NCBI GenBank assembly: GCA_005798205.1
Contig: SYKJ01000142.1
Span: forward strand, 1 to 5,342
Direction of reading: 5' to 3'
Origin: Bacteroidota bacterium
GTDB taxonomy: Bacteria > Bacteroidota > Bacteroidia > Flavobacteriales > Crocinitomicaceae
DNA: 5,342 nt
Shown here: positions 1 to 5,342 of the stretch, one piece after another
Layout of the letters: every line of letters starts with the position of its first letter
Numbering within the stretch: position 1 is the first letter of the stretch
Position numbers and translations under genes: made by a program
The notes under the pieces: generated by a model
Seen by the model: the letters and a program-made list of their open reading frames with translations, nothing else
Databases searched by the model: none
Told to the model about the DNA's origin: nothing

Positions 1-330
1 AAAGAAAAAGTTATTTCTTGTCAAGAAGGAGAAACAATATTAACACTAAAAGAACTAACTCCAGTTCGAATGATCAGGAATAAATTCTTTGAAAAAATTG
101 ATGCTGCTTACACTAAAAATGCTAGTGTTGAAGAATTAAACGAACTTCTAGGACGTGGAAGAGCAAAAAAAGGAATGTTTGAAGGTGATTTAGATGAAGG
201 TGAATTAGAAGTAGGACAAATCTCAGGATCTATTAAAAAAATTATGCCAGCAAAAGAAATTGTTGAAGAAATTATAAATGAATTTAAAGGGGCATTAATC
301 AATCAAAACAATTCAAAATTTAACTTTTAA
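1..330 (+). CDS. Nitronate monooxygenase / 2-nitropropane dioxygenase-like flavoprotein, C-terminal part (5' end outside window)
   Basis: This is the last 109 codons of a gene in frame 1; the frame is open to the first base, so the ATG at 70 is an internal Met and not the start. The family (NPD/nitronate monooxygenase, FMN-binding TIM barrel, about 310-360 residues) oxidises nitronates such as propionate-3-nitronate in the cytoplasm; FabK enoyl-ACP reductases are relatives. Recognition rests on two segments I recall as typical of Bacteroidota members: LTLKELTPVRMIRN near bases 43-81, and GRGRAKKGMFEGDLDEGE from base 151 followed by EVGQISG up to base 228. These form the C-terminal helical region after the barrel. 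The flavin-binding and catalytic residues lie upstream of the window, so the exact reaction cannot be judged. The stop codon TAA (328-330) shares its last A with the ATG of the M16 peptidase gene, placing this gene in the same transcript. The family call is fairly safe; the substrate is unknown. Confidence 0.85.
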   Translation, partial: KEKVISCQEGETILTLKELTPVRMIRNKFFEKIDAAYTKNASVEELNELLGRGRAKKGMFEGDLDEGELEVGQISGSIKKIMPAKEIVEEIINEFKGALINQNNSKFNF

Positions 331-332
331 TG
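328..332 (+). promoter_or_regulatory. TAATG stop/start overlap (translational coupling site)
   Basis: The TAA stop of the flavoprotein gene and the ATG of the first M16 gene share one A. The upstream bases are A/T-rich with no Shine-Dalgarno motif, which is usual in Bacteroidota. Re-initiation by the terminating ribosome is the likely way the downstream gene is translated, which supports this ATG over later Met codons. The coupling is inferred from the overlap only. Confidence 0.6.
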
Positions 333-1571
333 CTAAAATTTGAACGATTTCAACTTCCAAATGGATTGAAGGTGATTTTCCATAAAGATTCATCAACGCC
401 AATGGCTGTCGTAAATATTTTATACGATGTTGGAGCAAGGGACGAATCAGAGAAACAAACAGGATTTGCTCATTTATTTGAGCATTTAATGTTTGGCGGC
501 TCGATTAATATTCCCAATTTTGATACTGAATTACAAGTTGCAGGAGGTGAAAATAATGCATTTACAAGCAACGATATCACCAACTATTACGATGTTTTAC
601 CAGCGGCAAATCTCGATACTGCTCTTTGGTTGGAGAGTGATCGAATGCTGTCTCTAGCTTTTACAGATAAAAGTTTAGAAGTTCAACGCAGTGTTGTTAT
701 TGAAGAATTCAAACAACGTTATCTCAATCAACCTTATGGAGATGTTTGGTTACAACTTCGACCACTTGCTTATAAAAAACACCCCTACAAATGGGCAACT
801 ATTGGAAAAGAAATCAGTCACATTGAAAATGCCAAAATGGAAGATGTGCGCGCATTCTTTAAAAAGTATTACTGTCCCTCAAATGCAATACTCTGCATCG
901 CAGGAAACTTTGAACTAGAATTTATAAGAGAACGTGTTAATTATTGGTTTTCAGATATAAAGTCAGAAAAAAAACCTCCGCGAATTATCCCCGCTGAGCC
1001 AAAACAAACTGAATTTCGAGTCTTAGAAATAGAGAGAAAAGTTCCAACTAATGCTTTTTATTATGCCTTCAAGATGTCAGAAAGAAAGAACCCTGATTAC
1101 TACATTGCAGATATATTAAGTGATTCATTGAGTAGAGAGAAATCATCCTTATTGTACCTTAAATTAAAAAAAGAAAAACAACTTGTTTCCGAAATAAGCG
1201 CTTACATTACTGGCTCAATTGATGAAGGTTTATTCGTTGTTGCAGGAAAGTTAAATGATGGTGTAAATTTTCAAGATTTCGACTCATCACTTTGGGAAGT
1301 TTTGAAAGAAGTTTGCACAATTCCACTTGAAGTAAAAGAACTTAACTCTTTGAAAAATAAAATACAAACTTCTCGAGCATTTCAAGAACAGGGAATATTA
1401 AACCGTGCTATGAACTTGTGTTACTTCGAACTTTTAGGAGATGCTAATGGCGTGAATGAAGAACAATTTATCTACGAACAAATTAATAGCGAACACATTC
1501 AATCCTTCTCAAAGGAACTATTTAAAAAAACAAATTGTTCGCTTTTAAAAATTAAAGCTATTCAAGAATGA
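330..1571 (+). CDS. M16 family zinc metallopeptidase, catalytic subunit (413 aa)
   Basis: This is a predicted zinc endopeptidase of family M16 (pitrilysin / mitochondrial processing peptidase-like, subfamily M16B by size) that would cleave peptides or small unfolded proteins. The N-terminal half carries the inverted zinc motif HLFEH (His48, Glu51 catalytic base, His52), followed by MFGGS. The conserved GGENNAFTSNDITNYY segment lies at about 72-87, and the third zinc ligand is a Glu in VVIEEFKQR (Glu125 or Glu126). KHPYKWATIG (about 150-159) and YYCPSNA (180-186) are further family landmarks. The second half has the related, non-catalytic fold with SLSREKSSLLYLKLKKEKQL at about 266-285. At 413 residues it is one M16B unit (about 400-450), not the roughly 900-residue two-unit form, so it should need a partner, which is the next gene. 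No signal peptide or membrane segment is visible, so a cytoplasmic location is inferred. The start is fixed by the TAATG overlap and by NGLKVIFHKD, the usual first strand, beginning at residue 11. The substrate is unknown. Confidence 0.93.
   Translation: MLKFERFQLPNGLKVIFHKDSSTPMAVVNILYDVGARDESEKQTGFAHLFEHLMFGGSINIPNFDTELQVAGGENNAFTSNDITNYYDVLPAANLDTALWLESDRMLSLAFTDKSLEVQRSVVIEEFKQRYLNQPYGDVWLQLRPLAYKKHPYKWATIGKEISHIENAKMEDVRAFFKKYYCPSNAILCIAGNFELEFIRERVNYWFSDIKSEKKPPRIIPAEPKQTEFRVLEIERKVPTNAFYYAFKMSERKNPDYYIADILSDSLSREKSSLLYLKLKKEKQLVSEISAYITGSIDEGLFVVAGKLNDGVNFQDFDSSLWEVLKEVCTIPLEVKELNSLKNKIQTSRAFQEQGILNRAMNLCYFELLGDANGVNEEQFIYEQINSEHIQSFSKELFKKTNCSLLKIKAIQE
1568..1571 (+). promoter_or_regulatory. 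ATGA start/stop overlap between the two M16 genes
   Basis: The start codon of the second M16 gene (1568-1570) overlaps the TGA stop (1569-1571) of the first by the classic 4-bp arrangement. There is no Shine-Dalgarno motif in front of it. Such overlaps favour re-initiation and matched amounts of the two products, as expected for subunits of one complex. Confidence 0.65.
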
Positions 1572-2824
1572 TTGAGCGAAAAATTGCACCTGAAATAAAA
1601 CAAATTGAAAAAATTAATTTTATTTCCCCTGATAAATTTTTACTGTCCGAGAACGCTTCTTTTTTTTGGATGAAAGAGGTGCCAAATGACACAGCTCGCC
1701 TAGATTTTACCTTTGATGCAGGAACTATCAGAGACTCAAACCTCATAAGTTCGTTAGTAGCAGGTTTGCTTTTTTCTGGAACAGCAAAAAAATCATCAAC
1801 AGAGATTCACAATGAATTAGATTATTTGGGTGCTTTTTTTGATGTAGGCCTTAGCCACGAATCTGTTATGGTTTCATTCTATGCGCTCAACAAAAATATG
1901 TTAGCTGTATTTAAAATTTTTGAGGACGCTATTGAAAATGTTATTTTTCAACAAAATGAAATTGATGAATTAATCAGAGAACGAAAACAAAAATTACAAG
2001 TAAACCTTGAAAAAGTTGGATTTCTTGCTCAACGTGAATTTCAAAAAAATCTATTTACAGGAACAGATTATGCCAGACAAATTCAGTTGGAAGATTACGA
2101 TGCTGCAAAAAGAACTGAAATTTTAGAATTTCACGATAAAAACTATAAAAAAGGACTGCGAAAAGTTGTGCTAGTTGGGAATTTAGACAAAAGTGATGTT
2201 AATTTAATTATTGAAAATTCTAAAAAATGGGCTCAAACAAATAGTCAAGTTTTTGAATCGAATTTTAAAAATAAAATTGGAGTTTCCACTATTGAAAAAA
2301 AAGATGCTGTTCAAAGCGCCATTAGAATTGGTAAAACTTTATTTAACAAAAATCATCAAGATTTCATTGGAATTTCGATTCTAAACACCATTCTAGGAGA
2401 TTATTTTGGGAGTCGCTTAATGAAAAATATTCGCGAGGATAAAGGTTACACCTACGGCATTAGCAGTATGGAAGTAGAGTTAGCAAGAAGTGGCTATTTT
2501 CTTATTGGAACTGAAGTCGGAACAAATCAAAAAGACCTTGCAATAGCAGAAATAAAATACGAAATAGAGCGCTTGCAGAATGAATTGATACCGAATGTAG
2601 AATTAGATTTAGTAAGGAATTACCTCCTTGGTCAACTTCTCAAAGGTGCTGACGGACCTTATGCAATGAGTGATTTATTTTTATCTGTTGATGCCTATAA
2701 TTTAGATTTCACATTTTACGACGAATACATTGATAAAATTCAAAACATTGAACCCAAAGAACTTCAAGAATTGGCTATTAAATACCTGAATTGGGACACG
2801 ATGTCGATAGTGACTGCTGGATAG
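1568..2824 (+). CDS. M16 family peptidase-like protein, non-catalytic partner subunit (418 aa)
   Basis: This protein has the M16 fold but no zinc site. Where HxxEH would be expected (about residues 64-85, after LVAGLLFSGTAKKSSTEI) there is no His/Glu/His triad. The family layout is otherwise kept: AGTIRDS (51-57), the hydrophobic LISSLVAGLLFSGT segment, LDYLGAFFDVGLSHES (84-99), and in the second half GDYFGSRLMKNIREDKGYTY (277-296) followed by GISS. In characterised bacterial M16B pairs and in MPP, this C-terminal segment supplies an Arg and a Tyr (here probably Arg289 with Tyr294 or Tyr296) that hold the substrate in the partner's active site. The protein therefore most likely acts as the substrate-binding half of a heterodimer with the product of 330-1571. 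The 4-bp gene overlap and near-equal lengths (413 and 418) fit this. No signal peptide is visible. The protein ends in MSIVTAG, as is common at the last strand of M16 domains. An 8-T run at 1660-1667 lies within codons 31-34, and the frame is intact across it. Confidence 0.9.
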   Translation: MIERKIAPEIKQIEKINFISPDKFLLSENASFFWMKEVPNDTARLDFTFDAGTIRDSNLISSLVAGLLFSGTAKKSSTEIHNELDYLGAFFDVGLSHESVMVSFYALNKNMLAVFKIFEDAIENVIFQQNEIDELIRERKQKLQVNLEKVGFLAQREFQKNLFTGTDYARQIQLEDYDAAKRTEILEFHDKNYKKGLRKVVLVGNLDKSDVNLIIENSKKWAQTNSQVFESNFKNKIGVSTIEKKDAVQSAIRIGKTLFNKNHQDFIGISILNTILGDYFGSRLMKNIREDKGYTYGISSMEVELARSGYFLIGTEVGTNQKDLAIAEIKYEIERLQNELIPNVELDLVRNYLLGQLLKGADGPYAMSDLFLSVDAYNLDFTFYDEYIDKIQNIEPKELQELAIKYLNWDTMSIVTAG

Positions 2825-2881
2825 CAACTTAATACACATTTTCTCGTTATACTATTGACTTCAAAAATCCGTTATTTGAAC
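2825..2881 (+). promoter_or_regulatory. 57-bp intergenic leader before the surface-protein gene; weak promoter candidate
   Basis: This is the only non-coding stretch in the window. It holds TACTATTG at 2850-2857, one mismatch from the Bacteroidota -7 consensus TAnnTTTG, but I see no convincing TTTG-like -33 element about 19-20 bases upstream. No GC-rich hairpin with a T tract is present, so no intrinsic terminator separates the M16 genes from the surface-protein gene. No Shine-Dalgarno precedes the ATG at 2882. The promoter assignment is a weak inference; read-through from the upstream operon is equally possible. Confidence 0.25.
2860..2880 (+). repeat. Short inverted repeat directly upstream of the start codon
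   Basis: The arms TTCAAA (2860-2865) and TTTGAA (2875-2880) are exact reverse complements around a 9-base spacer, and the right arm ends one base before the ATG at 2882. The stem is only six AT-rich pairs, so it would be weak as RNA structure, and short palindromes like this arise often by chance in DNA this AT-rich. It could be an operator half-site pair or a structure covering the ribosome landing area, but nothing else supports either reading. Confidence 0.3.
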
Positions 2882-2932
2882 ATGCGAATAATTTTATTTC
2901 TCTTTGTTTTAATTTCATTTAAAAGTGTGGCG
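2882..2932 (+). other. Sec signal peptide of the surface protein
   Basis: Residues 1-17 show a short basic start (MR), a hydrophobic core (IILFLFVLISF) and a small-residue cleavage region KSVA before SHVMGG. Cleavage after Ala17 (a V-A pair at -2/-1, with Ser at -3) would leave the SHVMGGEITY motif at the mature N-terminus, as is usual for this protein class. Sec export to the periplasm followed by T9SS passage over the outer membrane is the inferred route. The exact cleavage site is a by-eye judgement. Confidence 0.8.
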
Positions 2933-5342
2933 TCTCATGTAATGGGAGGAGAAATTACGTATAAATGTGTTGGTGGAAATTCATATGTTTTTGAACTTAC
3001 ATTTTACCGCGATTGCAACGGAGCTGATATTAATAATGTTTCTGAAGTTTTACGCGTTTGGAATCATCCTACGCTCACCTCAATTACACTTCCGTTCTTA
3101 TCAAGAGAAGATATTTCTCCAACTTGTACACCTGTATCAGGGGGGCCAATCCCTTTACTCTGCGGAACAAATAGTAATGGTGGAAACGGAATCGGAGCGA
3201 TTGAAAAAATTATTTATAGAAGTCTTCCAATAACTATTTTAGGGGTTCCACCAATTGAGGGCTGGGCTTTTACCTATGAAAACTTTTCAAGAAGCAACGC
3301 TTTAACGAATATCTCAGATCCTACAACATATGGAATAACTTTGACTGCAAAAATATATGCGATTCCAAATGTTGCTGCAAATGGATGTAGCGATTCTTCA
3401 CCGCTTTTTCTACAAAAACCATCTTTTGTTCATTGTGCAAGCAGTCCCTATCAGTATAATCCAAATGCCATTGATTCCGATTTAGATTCGCTCTATTTCG
3501 ATTTTGGAATTCCGTATAATAATTTTCCAACTGGTGTTTACAATCCTCCAATTAATCCGATTCCAGTTCCATTTGAAACAGGCTTTTCATATCTTAATCC
3601 AACACCAAATACAAATTTAAATGCAGCAAATATAGGAGCACAGATAAATCATGAGACTGGAGAATTAACATTTACAAGTTACAATGCTGGAAATTATATA
3701 GTTAAAATTATCGTGAAATCTTACAGGCAAGGGATTTTAATTTCAGAAGTAGAGAGAGAAATGCAATTGGTTGTATTTTCTTGTAACGCACTGAATTCAG
3801 AACCGATTATTGCTGCTCCATTTATTGGGAATTCTTTTGAGACAACGGTTTATGCCGGGGCTGCGATTTCATTTGATATTCTAGCGAACGACAATGGTTT
3901 ATTACAAAATGGGAGCCCACAGACACTTTCTTTAAGCGCTACCGGACCGATGTTTGGAACTAACTTCACACAAAATATTGGTTGTGATATCAGTCCTTGT
4001 GCTACGCTTAACAATGGTCTTCCAATTTCAGGACAAGGAAGTGTCGTTGCAAATTTCAATTGGCAGACATCCTGCGATCACTTAACAAATTCTTATGGAA
4101 TAGTTGCGGATCAAGTAAGCTATAATTTTGTATTTCGAGTTCAAGATGATTACTGTCAAGTGCCAAAGGTGAGCTACAAAACTGTTACTATAAATCTTTT
4201 AAATCAAGGAGTAATTGCAGCACCAAAAATAAATTGCATCCAAACGAACAACAATAATAGTTTAACTATTTTTTGGTCTCCTGTCGCTGATCCTTCTGGG
4301 TCATTTGTTTCCTACAAAATCTATTCTGTCCAAAACGGACTATTAGCAACCATCAATGACATAAATACTACACTTTTCACAACCGGAAATGTCAATATAG
4401 CACAAGATTTCTACATTGCTGTTCAATCGGGGTGCAATGGTAACATGTTAAAATACAGTGATACCATTTCAAATATTCATCTAGACTTAGTAAATCCAAT
4501 CAACGGAACAGCTGTTTTACAATGGAATAAACCAAATGACACACAACTGCAAAATTTCAATGATTATTACTATCTATACAGGGAATTCCCAACAAGTTTT
4601 TTTACCTTCATGGATAGTGTTCCATACAATACTACATCCTATATAGATACAATTTATCGATGTGAGGAATTTATTCGATACAGAGTTAATTTACCAACTA
4701 GCAACTGTAATTTTACTTCGAACAGACCAGGTGATCTTTTTTCAGATGCCATTACCCCATCGATGCCAAGCATTTATTCTGTGAGTTTTGATACTTTAAG
4801 TTCCAATATAACAATAACTTGGGATGAAAATTCGCAAGAAGATACTTATGGATATGTTATTTATACGATTGATGCTAATGGTTATCCCCTAGAATTAGAT
4901 ACTGTATACGGAATATCAACAACAAGCTACTCCTATTTTCCTCCAGCTGGCGCAGGCCCCTACTCCTACTCTGTTGCTGCCTTTGATTCTTGTTTCACAA
5001 ATGCAATTCCTGTAACATACCAAACTTCTGCAAAAAGCCCAATTCATACAAGTTTACTTTTAACAAGTAACGTTATTATGTGCGAAAATCAATCTAACTT
5101 AAGCTGGTCAGGATATATTGGAAATAACGTTGTTTCCTATCGAATTTGGGTAAATACAACAGGTTTCTGGGAACTCTTAGATACAACTTCAAGTAATTCT
5201 TTTTCTAGTGCAGTAATTTCTGGTGGAAATTATTGTTTCATAATTGAAGCTCTTTTGCAAAATGGTTATACCTCATTTTCAAATCAAAGCTGTTTTATCG
5301 TTCCACAACCTACATTGCCATCATACCATTATTTTAAATTAG
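2882..5342 (+). CDS. Large exported surface protein with SHxxGGEITY N-terminus and fibronectin III-like repeats; probable T9SS substrate (3' end outside window)
   Basis: This frame runs 820 codons without a stop to the window edge, so the product is at least 820 residues and incomplete. A signal peptide (residues 1-17) is followed by SHVMGGEITYKC and FELTFYRDCNG, the N-terminal signature of large Bacteroidota proteins often annotated as carrying gliding-motility / T9SS type B C-terminal sorting domains. The order after that is: a conserved Cys/Gly-rich segment with SGGP and GNGIGAIE (about 80-115); NPNAIDSDLDSLYFDFG (about 193-209), resembling cadherin/Ig-like Asp-rich calcium sites; HETGELTF and a following strand region to about 300; a second Ig/cadherin-like unit starting at SEPIIAAPF (about 306) with VYAGAAISFDILANDN; FNWQTSCDH around Trp394, leading to YNFVFRVQDDYC; and four fibronectin III-like units (about 446-808). 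It is rich in Asn, Ser, Thr and Tyr, unlike the Lys/Glu-rich genes upstream. A role as a secreted adhesin or surface-layer component is inferred. The sorting domain itself would lie beyond the window and has not been seen. The ATG at 2882 is chosen because it gives the complete signal peptide; the ATG at 2942 lies after the cleavage site. Confidence 0.85.
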   Translation, partial: MRIILFLFVLISFKSVASHVMGGEITYKCVGGNSYVFELTFYRDCNGADINNVSEVLRVWNHPTLTSITLPFLSREDISPTCTPVSGGPIPLLCGTNSNGGNGIGAIEKIIYRSLPITILGVPPIEGWAFTYENFSRSNALTNISDPTTYGITLTAKIYAIPNVAANGCSDSSPLFLQKPSFVHCASSPYQYNPNAIDSDLDSLYFDFGIPYNNFPTGVYNPPINPIPVPFETGFSYLNPTPNTNLNAANIGAQINHETGELTFTSYNAGNYIVKIIVKSYRQGILISEVEREMQLVVFSCNALNSEPIIAAPFIGNSFETTVYAGAAISFDILANDNGLLQNGSPQTLSLSATGPMFGTNFTQNIGCDISPCATLNNGLPISGQGSVVANFNWQTSCDHLTNSYGIVADQVSYNFVFRVQDDYCQVPKVSYKTVTINLLNQGVIAAPKINCIQTNNNNSLTIFWSPVADPSGSFVSYKIYSVQNGLLATINDINTTLFTTGNVNIAQDFYIAVQSGCNGNMLKYSDTISNIHLDLVNPINGTAVLQWNKPNDTQLQNFNDYYYLYREFPTSFFTFMDSVPYNTTSYIDTIYRCEEFIRYRVNLPTSNCNFTSNRPGDLFSDAITPSMPSIYSVSFDTLSSNITITWDENSQEDTYGYVIYTIDANGYPLELDTVYGISTTSYSYFPPAGAGPYSYSVAAFDSCFTNAIPVTYQTSAKSPIHTSLLLTSNVIMCENQSNLSWSGYIGNNVVSYRIWVNTTGFWELLDTTSSNSFSSAVISGGNYCFIIEALLQNGYTSFSNQSCFIVPQPTLPSYHYFKL
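4217..5305 (+). other. Four tandem fibronectin type III-like units in the surface protein
   Basis: Within the surface protein four units of about 85-95 residues follow each other. They begin near residues 446 (APKINC), 535 (NPINGTAVLQW), 628 (PSIYSVSF) and 722 (HTSLLL). Each has the early tryptophan of FN3 strand B: the W in IFWSP of unit 1, Trp548 in LQWNKP, Trp647 in ITWDEN and Trp742 in LSWSG. Each then has an aromatic/hydrophobic strand of the kind SYKIY, YYLYR, GYVIYT or SYRIW, then a D/N-T-T-like turn, and then a later Tyr/Phe strand such as DFYIAVQ, RYRVN, YSYSVAA or YCFIIEA. The units are strongly diverged in sequence, so this is a domain array and not a recent DNA duplication. The boundaries are approximate. 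Confidence 0.65.

Noticed and set aside
108..302. Minus-strand reading frame of 64 codons
   Set aside because: It is the antisense shadow of the flavoprotein gene, with no recognisable domain and a low-complexity Ser/Phe/Ile composition.
70..330. A separate small 86-residue gene starting at ATG 70
   Set aside because: The same frame is open without a stop to base 1, and the upstream residues (ending LTLKELTPVR) fit the flavoprotein family. It is the tail of a longer gene.
691..918. Plus-strand reading frame of 75 codons in another frame
   Set aside because: It lies entirely inside the catalytic M16 gene, whose own frame has conserved motifs across this stretch.
1660..1667. Run of eight T in the second M16 gene as a possible phase-variation tract
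   Set aside because: The frame is intact, the run encodes ordinary Phe codons, and similar A/T runs (for example eight A at 2295-2302) are common in this AT-rich DNA. A housekeeping-type peptidase subunit is an unlikely phase-variable gene.
1558..1746. Minus-strand reading frame of 62 codons over the M16 gene junction
   Set aside because: It is the antisense of two genes with clear family motifs and has no recognisable content of its own.
2967..3233. Plus-strand 88-codon reading frame
   Set aside because: It is inside the surface-protein gene in a different frame; the long frame from 2882 carries the signal peptide and conserved N-terminal motif.
3321..3551. Minus-strand 76-codon reading frame
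   Set aside because: It is an antisense shadow of the surface-protein gene; its His/Gln/Asn-rich translation matches no family I know.
3850..4059. Minus-strand 69-codon reading frame
   Set aside because: It is an antisense shadow within the Ig/cadherin-like unit of the surface-protein gene, with no domain signal.
1..5342. CRISPR arrays, tRNA/rRNA genes, insertion sequences
   Set aside because: I saw no regularly spaced direct repeats, no tRNA-like cloverleaf and no transposase-like reading frame or flanking inverted repeats; coding sequence fills almost all of the window.

Overview
The window looks like a piece of a Bacteroidota chromosome, most likely from the Flavobacteriales (possibly Crocinitomicaceae/Fluviicola-like). 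The evidence is AT-rich DNA with Asn/Lys/Ile-rich proteins, start codons without Shine-Dalgarno sequences, and a large secreted protein whose N-terminus matches the SHxxGGEITY...YRDC class of type IX secretion (T9SS) surface proteins. The taxon is inferred from these features and from recalled family patterns; no search was run.

Layout: four protein genes, all on the + strand, fill nearly the whole window. (1) 1-330 is the 3' end of an FMN-dependent nitronate monooxygenase / 2-nitropropane dioxygenase-like protein; its start lies before the window. (2) 330-1571 is an M16 family zinc peptidase subunit with an intact HxxEH site. (3) 1568-2824 is a second M16-fold subunit that lacks the zinc site but keeps the Arg/Tyr substrate-binding segment. 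(4) 2882-5342 is a large exported protein that starts after a 57-bp gap and is still open at the right edge (820 codons, no stop).

Genes 1-3 form one tight unit: gene 1 stops and gene 2 starts within TAATG, and genes 2 and 3 overlap in ATGA, so translation is probably coupled. The two M16 genes most plausibly encode one heterodimeric cytoplasmic peptidase, with one catalytic half and one substrate-binding half. What a flavin oxidoreductase has to do with that peptidase is unclear. Gene 4 belongs to a different functional world (cell surface). It may be read from its own weak promoter in the 57-bp gap or by read-through, because no intrinsic terminator is visible there.

There is no sign of RNA genes, mobile elements, CRISPR arrays or a clearly novel multi-gene system. 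The points most worth a second look are the incomplete repeat-bearing surface protein, the split M16 peptidase, and its coupling to the flavoenzyme.
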